In this document: positions 1 to 9,600 of the stretch, in pieces
Numbering within the stretch: the first letter of the stretch is position 1
Layout: each line of letters opens with the position of its first letter
Assembly (NCBI GenBank): GCA_031257105.1
Contig: JAIRPG010000045.1
Location: forward strand, 1-33,733
Origin: Treponema sp.
GTDB taxonomy: Bacteria; Spirochaetota; Spirochaetia; Treponematales; Breznakiellaceae
Length of the DNA: 33,733 nucleotides
Reading direction: 5' to 3'
The notes under the pieces: generated by a model
Told to the model about the DNA's origin: nothing
What the model saw: the letters and a program-made list of their open reading frames with translations, nothing else
The model's database searches: none
Program-made: the position numbers and the translations under genes

Positions 1-111
1 TCCATAATGTAGACACATTATGGACAGACCACCTTAAAAAACGCATTTTCGCAGCCGTTAGGCGAGAAAATGCAAGGTCTGTCCGCAAAGTAACCGACTT
101 TGTGGACAGAC
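1..111. repeat. Cluster of nested and alternative inverted repeats (truncated at window edge)
   Basis: TCCATAATGT(1-10)/ACATTATGGA(15-24) perfect 10-bp stem; GGACAGACC(22-30)/GGTCTGTCC(76-84) enclosing GCATTTTC(43-50)/GAAAATGC(66-73); GTCTGTCCGCAAAGT(77-91)/ACTTTGTGGACAGAC(97-111) with one G.T mismatch. Confidence 0.85.
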
Positions 112-191
112 ACTAATTATTCAATAGCCTCGCCCGTCTTACGTTCCGGCGATTCTCAAGATACAAACCCCGCTCGCTCATCCTATTCAGC

Positions 192-220
192 TTGCCATAA
201 AGGAGTCTTTTTACTATTGT
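192..220 (+). promoter_or_regulatory. Putative sigma70 promoter of metG, predicting a leaderless transcript
   Basis: TTGCCA(192-197)-17 bp-TATTGT(215-220); ATG at 227, i.e. at the expected +1. Confidence 0.6.
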
Positions 221-226
221 AGCCCT

Positions 227-2524
227 ATGAAACACAGGCTCATTACCTCCGCCCTTCCCTATGTAAATAACGTGCCCCACCTTGGAAACCTAATCCAAGT
301 GCTCTCCGCCGACGCCTTTGCCCGCTTCTGCCGGCTGAAAGGTTACGAGACCCTCTACATCTGCGGTACGGATGAATACGGTACCGCTACGGAAACCAGA
401 GCCGCTGGGGAAGGGATAAGCCCCCGGGAACTCTGCGACCGCTTCTACGCGATCCATACGGAAACGTACCGTTGGTTTGACATCGCCTTTGATAAATTTG
501 GCCGGACATCGACGCCTATTCAGACGGAAATCGTGCAGGACATCTTTAAAAAACTCGATGAACGGGGCTTTATCACGGAACATACCGAAGAGCAGCTCTA
601 CTGCGGCAACTGCGGGCGGTTCCTGGCGGATCGTTATGTGCGGGGAACCTGCCCCCACTGCGGCGGCGCCGATGCCCGGGGAGACCAGTGCGAGGCGTGC
701 GGCAAACTCCTGGAGCCGGCGGAATTGAAAGAACCCCGCTGTTCAAGCTGCGGTTCCACCCCGTCTTTGGAATCGACGAAACATCTCTACATCGATCTTC
801 CCCGTATTCGGGATCGTCTTGAGGTCTGGATCCGTACCGCTGCGGAAAAGGGTTTCTGGGCCAACAACGCCGTCCAGATGACCCAGGCGTGGATTCGGGA
901 CGGCCTGCGGGAACGGGCCATCACCAGGGATCTCAAGTGGGGAATCCCCGTTCCCCGGGAAGGCTACGAGAAAAAAGTCTTCTATGTGTGGTTTGACGCT
1001 CCAATCGGTTATATTTCCATTACCGGGAACCTGGGGGAAGAGCGCGTCAAGGCGGCGGCGAATAAAGAAACGGCTGGAAACACCGGCGGCCTGCGGAGTT
1101 GGCGGGACTTTGTGGATTATTGGTGGAAGCGGCCTGACGAGGTGGAGCTTTTCCAGTTTATCGGCAAGGACAATATCCCTTTTCACACGGTTATCTTTCC
1201 CTCAAGCCTCCTGGGGAGCGGCGAGGCATGGACCATGCTGCACCACATGAGCAGTACCGAGTATCTGAACTACGAAAGCGGGAAGTTCTCCAAGTCCAAA
1301 GGGATTGGAGTCTTCGGAACCGACGCGATAGAGACCGGCATCAGCGCCGATGTGTGGCGGTTCTATATTTTCTACAATCGTCCGGAGAAAGCGGACGCCC
1401 TCTTTACCTGGAAGGATTTCCAGGAAAAAGTGAACGGCGAGCTTATCGGTAATCTGGGGAACCTGGTGAACCGCACCCTTTCCTTCGTAAGCCGCTATTA
1501 CAACGGCGAAATCCCCGCCGCGCCGCCTCAGCCGGGCCGGGATGAATTCTGGAACACTATCCGGGGCTACGAGGCGGATATTGCGGAAAAACTGGAACGG
1601 GCGGAACTTCGGGACGCCTTTCGGGAAATTTTTGAGCTTTCCTCTTTTGCGAATAAAGCTTTTCAAGACGGATGTCCGTGGAAGAAGCGGGAGGAAGATC
1701 CCCCCGCCGCAGCGGCGCTGATACGGGATCTCTGCTATGTGGTGCGGGATATTGGTGTCATGATCGAGCCGTATATGCCCGCCGCCGCCCGGACGCTTGT
1801 ATCGTTCTTCGGCCTTTCCCTGGGAACGCCCACCGTAGCGGAACCAAACCCTTCCGGGGGCCTTACCTGGAAAGATATCGGCGTGGATCAGGGGCTGACG
1901 AAGGTGTTCCAGCCCAAGGTGCTCTTCTCCAAGCTGGAAAACGACCTGATTGAAGCGCTGCGGGAACGGTATTCGGGAAGCCAGAACGATCGGGCAAACC
2001 GGGAGTCATCGGAAAACGCCCAAAAATTCACGGCTATGCTCGATCTCCGGGTTGCCCGGATCGCCTCCGTGGAACGGCATCCCAAGGCGGACAAGCTCTA
2101 CATCCTCAAGCTGGACGTGGGAGACGTTTCGGGAACTCCCGAAGAGCGGGTTATCGTTTCGGGGTTGGTGGGACATTACACGGAGGAAGAACTTCTGGAC
2201 AAACGGATCATCGTGGCCTACAACCTCAAGCCCGCCAAACTGCGGGGGGTGGAGAGCCGGGGAATGCTCCTGGCCGCATCGGATCGCCGGGGGCCGGATG
2301 GAGCCGAGCGGGTGGAAGTATTGGATGCGGGGGACGCTCCCTCTGGCGTGAGGGCGCTTCTTGAAGGCGCTGAAGGCGCCCCCCCGGCGCAGATCGACAT
2401 CGATACGTTCCTTTCAATACCCATCGAGGTAAAGTCCCATGCCGTTCTCTGCGGGGACAAGGCGTTGACCGTCCGGGGGAAGCCTCTTATGACGACAATC
2501 ATCCCCTCAGGCGGAGTGCATTGA
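227..2524 (+). CDS. metG: Methionyl-tRNA synthetase with C-terminal EMAPII/Arc1p-like tRNA-binding domain
   Basis: SALPYVNNVPHLGNL and FSKSKG (KMSKS-type) signatures, CxxC zinc knuckles, C-terminal DLRVARIASVERHPKADKLYILKLDVG. Confidence 0.97.
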   Translation: MKHRLITSALPYVNNVPHLGNLIQVLSADAFARFCRLKGYETLYICGTDEYGTATETRAAGEGISPRELCDRFYAIHTETYRWFDIAFDKFGRTSTPIQTEIVQDIFKKLDERGFITEHTEEQLYCGNCGRFLADRYVRGTCPHCGGADARGDQCEACGKLLEPAELKEPRCSSCGSTPSLESTKHLYIDLPRIRDRLEVWIRTAAEKGFWANNAVQMTQAWIRDGLRERAITRDLKWGIPVPREGYEKKVFYVWFDAPIGYISITGNLGEERVKAAANKETAGNTGGLRSWRDFVDYWWKRPDEVELFQFIGKDNIPFHTVIFPSSLLGSGEAWTMLHHMSSTEYLNYESGKFSKSKGIGVFGTDAIETGISADVWRFYIFYNRPEKADALFTWKDFQEKVNGELIGNLGNLVNRTLSFVSRYYNGEIPAAPPQPGRDEFWNTIRGYEADIAEKLERAELRDAFREIFELSSFANKAFQDGCPWKKREEDPPAAAALIRDLCYVVRDIGVMIEPYMPAAARTLVSFFGLSLGTPTVAEPNPSGGLTWKDIGVDQGLTKVFQPKVLFSKLENDLIEALRERYSGSQNDRANRESSENAQKFTAMLDLRVARIASVERHPKADKLYILKLDVGDVSGTPEERVIVSGLVGHYTEEELLDKRIIVAYNLKPAKLRGVESRGMLLAASDRRGPDGAERVEVLDAGDAPSGVRALLEGAEGAPPAQIDIDTFLSIPIEVKSHAVLCGDKALTVRGKPLMTTIIPSGGVH

Positions 2525-3573
2525 GCCGCATCAAGTCTCTTATTCCGGCGGATCCGGCCTGCTGCGATGGGGCGCGTTCTTTTCTTCAATCCGGCTTTTG
2601 GGGCGCTTTTAAGGCCCGGTTTGGCTGGATTCCTCATGCCTTTATGGTTGAATGGGAAAATTCCCGCGCTCCGCTTCTGGTGATGCGCCGCCGTCTGGGG
2701 CCTCTTTCCTTTGCCTACGTCCCCTGGGGCCCGGAACTCGACGCTTCCCCGGAAGACCGGAACATCGCTCTGACGGAGCTTGCCGGAGGACTCAAGTCGT
2801 TTCTCCCTGCTGATACGGCTTTTATCCGCTTTGATCCGCCCTGGTACGGACGAGAGGCGCCTCCCCCTCCGGAAAAGCCTTTTTTCCGGGCCGCTGCGGA
2901 TATTCAACCGCCGGACACGGTACTCATCGATCTGCGGCCTTCCGTGGAGGGACTCCTGGATGGCATGAAACCCAAATGGCGCTATAACATCCGCCTGGCG
3001 GAGAAGAAAGGCGTTGCCGTGCGCCGCCTCGACGAAGAAGGCCTCCCGGTTTTCTACCGCCTCTTTCAGGAGACGAGCGTGCGGGACGGCATCGCCCTGC
3101 ACAACGCCGCCTACTATCAGACGCTCTTTTCTCTCAACCGGGACTATGCCGGCGGAGGCCAGACGTTGGGGCTCTACGTGGCGGAGCACGAGGGGGAAGC
3201 CCTGGCTGCGGTGATCGTCCTCTTTCGAGGCGTCCAGGCGCATTACCTCTATGGGGCATCGGCGAACCATAAGCGGAACCTGATGGCCCCCTACGCGCTG
3301 CAATGGCGGGCTATGCTGGACGCCAAAACCGCCGGCTGCGTAGAATACGACCTCTTTGGTATTCCCCCCTCTGACGATCCGTCTCATCCCATGGCGGGCC
3401 TCTACCGCTTCAAGACCGGCTTCGGCGGCAGGATCGTCCACCGTCCGGGGAGTTGGGATTACCCGTACCGCCCCGCCGCGCGGCTTTTCCACGCCGCCGA
3501 ATGGGCGCGGAAGAAACTGCGGGACAGAAAAAAGCGGAGGGCGGCGTTTTCTGAACGCTCAGAGCGCCGTTAA
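2521..3573 (+). CDS. FemAB/FemX-like aminoacyltransferase (peptidoglycan bridge family, GNAT-like fold)
   Basis: Family-like motifs QSGFWGAFKARFGW, KPKWRYNIRLAEKKGV, YGASANHKRNLMAPYALQWRAMLDAKTAGCVEYDLFGIPP; 4-bp overlap with metG. Confidence 0.85.
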   Translation: MSRIKSLIPADPACCDGARSFLQSGFWGAFKARFGWIPHAFMVEWENSRAPLLVMRRRLGPLSFAYVPWGPELDASPEDRNIALTELAGGLKSFLPADTAFIRFDPPWYGREAPPPPEKPFFRAAADIQPPDTVLIDLRPSVEGLLDGMKPKWRYNIRLAEKKGVAVRRLDEEGLPVFYRLFQETSVRDGIALHNAAYYQTLFSLNRDYAGGGQTLGLYVAEHEGEALAAVIVLFRGVQAHYLYGASANHKRNLMAPYALQWRAMLDAKTAGCVEYDLFGIPPSDDPSHPMAGLYRFKTGFGGRIVHRPGSWDYPYRPAARLFHAAEWARKKLRDRKKRRAAFSERSERR

Positions 3574-4476
3574 GTCGAAAGGCGTTTCCTGATAAACGTA
3601 ATTGAGCCAGTTGGAAAAAAAGAGATGCGCGTGAGCCCGCCAGCGAACCGTCGGTATCCGGGAAGGATCGTCCTCCGGATAGTAATTCTTGGGGATCGTG
3701 ATAGGAAGCCCCTTGTCCCGATCCCGGCGGTACTCCCGGTCAAGGGTGAGCGAGTCGTATTCCAGGTGGCCGGTGACGTAGATCTCCCGGCCTTCCCGCG
3801 CTGAAACGATAAAAACCCCCGCCTCGTCGGTAGCCGAATGGATCAAGAGCGACGGACAGGCGGTAATAGCCTCTCTATCGCTTTCGGTATGCCTCGACTG
3901 GGGCGCCAGAAATTCATCATCAAAGCCCCGGAACAGAATGGAATGGCGCTCGTTTATCCGGTGGGGAAAGACGCCGAAAAGTTTGCGGGGAAGCTCCCGT
4001 TTTGGAATGTCGTAGCGCCGGTAAAGCCCCGCCTGAGCGCCCCAACAGATGTGCAAGGTAGACCAGACGTTGGCCGACGAATAGTCCAGCACCGCCGTCA
4101 GTTCCTTCCAGTAATCACCCTCTTCAAAGGGCAGGGTTTCCACCGGCGCGCCGGTGATGATAAGGCCGTCAAACCGTATCCGGTCTTGGATAATCTTCCC
4201 GGAACTGATATAAAACCGCTCTAAATGTCCCGGCGGGGCGTTCCGCGATTCATGGCTCCCCATACGCAGGAAGGTGATGTCCACTTGCAAGGGGGAATTA
4301 CCCAAGAGCCGCAATAACTGGATCTCCGTGTCCAGCGTCGTGGGCATGAGATTGAGGATCCCTACTTTGAGGGGGCGAATATCCTGATGTTCAGCCCGAT
4401 CTTCGGTAATGACAAAGACGTTCTCTTCCCTGAGGGCGTTGTAAGCGGGCAGGGTTTTTGGAATCTTGATAGGCAT
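3559..4476 (-). CDS. metA: Homoserine O-acyltransferase (MetA family)
   Basis: MPIKIPKTLPAYNALREENVFVI, KVGILNLMPTTLDTEIQLLRLLGN, HICWGAQAGLYRRYDIPK; start set at the conserved MPIKIP methionine, not the longer ORF start at 4578. Confidence 0.95.
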   Translation of the reverse strand: MPIKIPKTLPAYNALREENVFVITEDRAEHQDIRPLKVGILNLMPTTLDTEIQLLRLLGNSPLQVDITFLRMGSHESRNAPPGHLERFYISSGKIIQDRIRFDGLIITGAPVETLPFEEGDYWKELTAVLDYSSANVWSTLHICWGAQAGLYRRYDIPKRELPRKLFGVFPHRINERHSILFRGFDDEFLAPQSRHTESDREAITACPSLLIHSATDEAGVFIVSAREGREIYVTGHLEYDSLTLDREYRRDRDKGLPITIPKNYYPEDDPSRIPTVRWRAHAHLFFSNWLNYVYQETPFDLTAL

Positions 4477-4532
4477 AGTACAAATTACTATGTTCCGGAT
4501 CGAAAAAAGGTTCAAGCAGTCCGCCGCCGCGG

Positions 4533-5255
4533 TTACTCCAGGAGCCGTCCGGCCTTTATCACCGCAACCCGGTCGCAAAGGTACTCTATCGCGCCGGCGT
4601 TGTGGGAGATGAACAGGATGCTCTGGCCTTTTTCGTTGAGTTCCCGAAACAAGTTGAGGATCTGAGCGCCCACGGACACGTCGAGAGCGCTGATGGCCTC
4701 GTCGGCGATGAGGAGTTTCGGCTGAAGTATCAACGCCCGGCCTATACAGACCCGCTGTTTCTGGCCGCCCGAAAGCTCGTTTACCCGGCGTTTTTTGTAG
4801 GACGGATCAAGCCCCACCTGGATAAGCGTTTCGTCAACTTGGCGCAGCCGTTCTTCCTTGGTTCCCAGCCGGTGTACGAGGAGGGGTTCTTCCAGCAGCC
4901 CGCCCGTCTTTTTTGCGGGCGTTAAGGAAGCGCCGGGGTCTTGAAACACCATCTGAGCCTGGCGCGCACGCGCCAACTGCCGCGTATGCGCCAACTGCCG
5001 CGTGAGGCCGATCTTCTCCCGCTTTACCCCATCGATGAAGATTTCCCCTTCGTATTCGATGATGCCCAGGATGCAGCGGGCCAGGGTCGTCTTGCCGCAG
5101 CCCGACTCTCCCAAGAGGCCGAAGATCTCCCCGGCGCGTATATCCAGATTGACCCGGTTAAGAACCGTTTTTACCTCTTTTTTGCCAAAGGGCCCCAGGC
5201 TCCTGCTCGTGTAAGCGCAGGAGAGGTCTCGAACCGAAAGCAACGGTTCAGTCAT
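4533..5255 (-). CDS. Oligopeptide/dipeptide ABC transporter ATP-binding protein (OppF/DppF type)
   Basis: Walker A GESGCGKTT, Q-loop QMVFQDP, signature LSGGQKQR, Walker B LLIADEA. Confidence 0.93.
   Translation of the reverse strand: MTEPLLSVRDLSCAYTSRSLGPFGKKEVKTVLNRVNLDIRAGEIFGLLGESGCGKTTLARCILGIIEYEGEIFIDGVKREKIGLTRQLAHTRQLARARQAQMVFQDPGASLTPAKKTGGLLEEPLLVHRLGTKEERLRQVDETLIQVGLDPSYKKRRVNELSGGQKQRVCIGRALILQPKLLIADEAISALDVSVGAQILNLFRELNEKGQSILFISHNAGAIEYLCDRVAVIKAGRLLE
4970..5005. repeat. Two tandem copies of an 18-bp unit GCGCCAACTGCCGCGTAT inside the ABC ATPase
   Basis: 4970-4987 and 4988-5005 differ only at the last two bases; encodes TRQLAH/TRQLAR next to the Q-loop. Confidence 0.85.
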
Positions 5256-6249
5256 AGCGGGCCTCCGCCGCGAAGCAATGGACCCGGTGTTCCGCGCTCA
5301 GGCGGGCCTCCGGGGGGAAGGCCGCGCTGCATTGCGCCTGGGCTTGGGCGCAGCGGGGCGCGAAGGGGCAGCCGGGAAGCCTGCTTTCTATAGAAGGAAC
5401 TCTACCGGGGATATTCGCCAACGGGCTTCCCCGCCGCTCTTTCCGGGGAATCGCGCCGGTGAGTCCCTTCGTGTAGGGATGGGCCGGTGCGGAAAAGAGG
5501 AGTTCTGCGGGCCCTTCCTCCAGGATCTTTCCGGCGTACATCACCAGGAAACGTTCGCAAAAACGGTGCACTACCGAAAGATCATGGGAAACAAAGAGGA
5601 TCGCCGTGTTAAAATCACGGTTTATCCGTCCCAGCAGGGCCAGAATCTGATCCTGCGCCGCCGCGTCCAGGGCGGCGGAAGGCTCGTCGGCGATGAGGAG
5701 CCTTGGCCGGCAGATCGCGGCGATGGCTATCATTACCCGCTGGCACATACCCCCGGAAAGCTGGTGGGGGTAGGAGCGAAAAACCGCTTCCGGTTCGCCG
5801 AAGCCCAGCGTTGTCAGCATTTCCAGGGCCAATTGCCGGGCGGTTTTTCTGTTCTTCATGCCGTGCAATTCCAAGGTTTCGGTGATCTGGGGGCCGATTT
5901 TCTCCAGGGGATTCAGGGACTGCCGGGGTTCCTGGAAGATCATCGCAATTTCCTTCCCCCGGATGCGGCAGAGTTCCCGTTCGGAGAGGGAAGCCATATT
6001 CCGGGCGTTTTCCGCGTTTTCTTGAAAATAGGCGATCGTACCCCCGGTAATCTTCGCGGCCTCCGGAAGGAGGTTTACGATAGATAGGCAGGTAAGGCTC
6101 TTACCGCAGCCCGACTCTCCCACGATGCCCAGAATTTCCCCGCGCCGGACGCTGAAACTAATGTCATCCACGGCGGATAATAGTTCCGTTTCCCGCCGTA
6201 TCCCGATGGAAAGGCGGCTTACCTCTAAAAGCGGCGTCGTTTTGGGCAA
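5248..6249 (-). CDS. Oligopeptide/dipeptide ABC transporter ATP-binding protein (OppD/DppD type); likely TTG start
   Basis: GESGCGKSLTCLSI, QEPRQSLNP, LSGGMCQRVMIAIA, C-terminal oligopeptide/dipeptide motif HPYTKGL...PGRVPSI...GCPFAPRC. Confidence 0.94.
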   Translation of the reverse strand: MPKTTPLLEVSRLSIGIRRETELLSAVDDISFSVRRGEILGIVGESGCGKSLTCLSIVNLLPEAAKITGGTIAYFQENAENARNMASLSERELCRIRGKEIAMIFQEPRQSLNPLEKIGPQITETLELHGMKNRKTARQLALEMLTTLGFGEPEAVFRSYPHQLSGGMCQRVMIAIAAICRPRLLIADEPSAALDAAAQDQILALLGRINRDFNTAILFVSHDLSVVHRFCERFLVMYAGKILEEGPAELLFSAPAHPYTKGLTGAIPRKERRGSPLANIPGRVPSIESRLPGCPFAPRCAQAQAQCSAAFPPEARLSAEHRVHCFAAEARYD

Positions 6250-6266
6250 GAACTCGTATTCTCCGG

Positions 6267-6584
6267 TTACGCGCGTTTGACGCGGAGTTCCGCTTCCCGC
6301 TTTTCTATCGCGCTTCTCACGCCGGCGATTTCTTCTAAGAGCCGCTTAATCTCCGGGCTCTCCGCGGAAATGCTTTCGGCGCCCTGATCCGCAAAGGCGT
6401 TGTAGACTTCGTTTCCTAAGCGTCCGATGAGCTTCTGGGCTTGCCCCTCAAGCTGCATGACCTCGAATTTCAGCACTCCCATCTCGCCCAGTTCCTGAGC
6501 TTTTGCTCCGGCCTTGGACGCAAGTCCCTTGGAAGCCGTAAGCCCCTGATCAAAAAGATCTTTCATCCGGTCTGTAAACGCCAT
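6267..6584 (-). CDS. Small conserved-type hypothetical protein (105 aa, helical)
   Basis: Complete ORF preceded by GGAGGAGG Shine-Dalgarno; no family recognised. Confidence 0.75.
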   Translation of the reverse strand: MAFTDRMKDLFDQGLTASKGLASKAGAKAQELGEMGVLKFEVMQLEGQAQKLIGRLGNEVYNAFADQGAESISAESPEIKRLLEEIAGVRSAIEKREAELRVKRA

Positions 6585-6600
6585 AATCGCCTCCTCCCTG

Positions 6601-9600
6601 TTACTTCCGCTTTATCCCAATGATCGTCAGATCATCGTACTGGGGATCTTCGTTAACATGAGTATAATACATATACAGGGGATTTTCCGAGTCCCTCGTT
6701 TGGGAGCAGTAGGTACGGTACTGTTGAAAATGCTCTTTGAGGAAGCCGTCCACCTTCTTATCCACCAAAACCCGTGAATCGCCGGAAAAACCCGGCGCTT
6801 TGTACACGCGGAACATCTTTTCCACCGAGACCATGGCCATAATCGCCTCCTCCACCCTGCCCTGGCAGGCGGAAAAATTAAACTGGAGGGCCCCTTCGCC
6901 TTCGGGGTTGTGGTGCTTGGAGAGATGGTAAACCTGCCGGTTCATCACCGCGTTGATGATGGCCTCTACCCGGTCGGCTCCCAGTTCTTCGTCCCCCTGG
7001 CCGGCCACGTGATTGGCGTGGGGGCTGCCCTCCGGCCCTTCGGTGCAGAGGATCTCCCGGAATTCGTCGCTGCGGAATTTCCGCTTGGCCTCTTCGATGC
7101 CGTCTGTGTAGAGGAAGAGAATATCCCCGTGATCGAGCGTCAAGGTTCGCACCGCGTAGCCGCCTTTGGATTCCACCAGGACGTTGGGAAGCACCCCGGT
7201 CGCGGGAGTCTCCGGCAGGGTCAGCGTCTGCATCTTTCCCAGAGAGGCGTCAAACCAATGGACAATATTGTCCCCGGCGTTGCAGAACCGGACGAGCCCG
7301 GTCTGGGTATCCAGCAGGGCCAGGGCGAAGGCGGCAAACCGGCCCTTGAAATTCAAGGATTCAATGAAGTCGTTGATCTGGTAAACCACTTCCTCGATAC
7401 GCATCCCCTCGGCGGTGGGCTTCCACGCCTTAAAATACCGCAGGAATATGGTAGCCACTTGGATCATGATCAGCGCCGCGGGGATCCCCTTGCCGGCCAC
7501 GTCGCATTTGATGATGGCGTAGTACCGCCCGCCGTCCAGTTCCTGATAATCAAAGTAATCCCCGGAAACTCCCTTGGCGCCTTCGTAGTACCCAAAAAAT
7601 TCGATGTCTTTGGTTTCCCGCGCGCCCGAAGTGAGCTTGTTCCCCTCTCGATCCAGTTCCAGAGGAATGAACTTCTTCTGCACCTCTTTGCCGATGGTAA
7701 GATCCGCCGCCGCCTGGGCCGCCCTAACGAGTCCTTGGGTCATTTCGTTGATGGTAGATCCCAGAACGGCCAATTCGTCCTGTGAATTCACGCGAATATC
7801 TACCCCTTCCAACTTGGCCTTATCCTCGGTATCCCTGATGAGTTCCACATGGTTTACCAGCTTTTTGATGGGTCTGATGATCATGCTGGAAAGCGCCAGC
7901 GCCCCTACCGTACCAAGGGCCAGCGCGGTAAGGGCCACGAGGAGGATAATCCTCAGGATACCCCGCTGGGCGGCGCCAATCTGCCCAAGGATAGATTCGA
8001 TGGAAACTTCCAGCCGGATAAGGCCCCTGAAATAAATATTCTCCGTTCCCTGGCGGTACATAACCGGTTTGAAGAAGATAAAGTGTTCCTCGCCGGAGCG
8101 GTATGTCAGGGAAAAAGCCGGCTCGGATCCAATCCCATGGCCCATGCCTATTTCGGCGAGCCGCTCGGTAAGCCTTGTTTCCAGCGCGCGAATGGAGGTC
8201 TGTATATCGTCAAGACGCCGGATACTGTCCTGGTCGGAGCGGAGGGCGAGAGAGAGCGCCTCCTGGGTAAGGCCGACGATACTGGAAGAAAGGTGGTCGA
8301 CCTCGACGCGGGCCTTGCCGTTGAGTTCTTCCGTGAGGGCCTCGATCCGGGACGAAAGCACATCCGTGATCCGGGAAACGCCGGGCTGGAATTCGGCGGT
8401 ATTGATCTTCTGGAGAATATCCGGATCGTTGGTGGCCCAGACAAAATCGTCGAAGACCCCGGCGCCGGCGTTGTACCCGGTAATGGTGATATACCGCGCT
8501 TCGGGGATCGCCGTACTTTGCCCGGGAAGGAAACCTAATTCCAGAACGTTCCCCGAAGGCAGGTAGGCTCTGGCGCTGGAAGCGAGGCCCTCCATCAGCA
8601 CCGAGGATCGATCCCAGAGCCCCCGGAGGAGGGTTTCTTCCTGAGTGCGGGTCATCATCACGTAGAGGGGAACCGAAACTAAGGTTACCACCATAATGAC
8701 CAGCGCGATGGTAAACGCGGCGAGCTTTACGCGCAGTCCAACGCCCTGCCGCTTTATTCCGGCAAGCCGCCGTTTCTTTTCCTGTGGCATAAGATCTCCT
8801 ATAACAAGGGCCGCCGCTTCATTCCGCAAAGCCGCCCCTTCCGCTATCACCGAGCCTATACCCCGGATAGAGACGGCCAGACCCAGAGCGGCGAACAGCA
8901 TGACGCCGATAACGATGAGGTACGCCATATCGACCGGGATACGGCGGCTCGGACGTATTGCCCACGAGGGTTCCCACGTGAGGGAATAATCGCCGAATTT
9001 GACGGTTCCGGTCTCGTCCACCACCACGAGGGGGGCGGTCAGGTAATGGCCCCGCAGGGGATGGTCAACTCCGATAACGTACACCCCTTCTTCAATATCT
9101 TCTATCCTGAGGACCTCGATTTCCCGATCGGAGAGCACCTGGTAATCCCCCCGCTCCAGGAAGTATTCACGGTCATAGGGGGCCTGCCCGTCACGGTCAA
9201 GGAATATCCGGGTAATCCGGCCCCCATCGGCAAACCCCCTGCCGATGATCCGTATCGAGAGGATACCTTGCTCATTTTGGGATGCGTCAACCGAGGTAAT
9301 GTAGGTATGGGGAACGTAGCGTCTCGTTCTAAAGAAAATATCAGACGCGGCGCCTCGGTTGCCGACCTCGTCAATGGCGGAGACGGAGAACCGCCACACG
9401 CCGTTATCCTCGTTGGTAAAGGACGCGATAGGCTCTGTCCCCATGAGGTTCGGCGCCCCCACTGGTGGGGCCCCCACGAGTGGGGCCCCCGTCGGTAGGG
9501 GGGCAAAGCGTTCCTCCACGGCGGCGCTAAAAGCCGCGTCATCCATGGCGGCAAAGGGAGTGGCCGCGCCCAGGTACTCCAGATTCCACGTATAACCGGC

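Noticed and set aside
2353-2395. GAAGGCGCT/GAAGGCGCC 9-bp doublet in metG
   Set aside because: Only two units with a GC-rich surround; too short to call a repeat array.
2218-3492. 424-aa minus-strand ORF antisense to metG/FemX-like gene
   Set aside because: Shadow ORF in high-GC coding DNA; Arg/Pro-rich, no recognisable motifs, and the plus-strand genes are unambiguous.
4477-4578. N-terminal extension of metA to 4578
   Set aside because: MetA proteins start at MPIKIP; the extension overlaps the ABC ATPase gene and shows no similarity.
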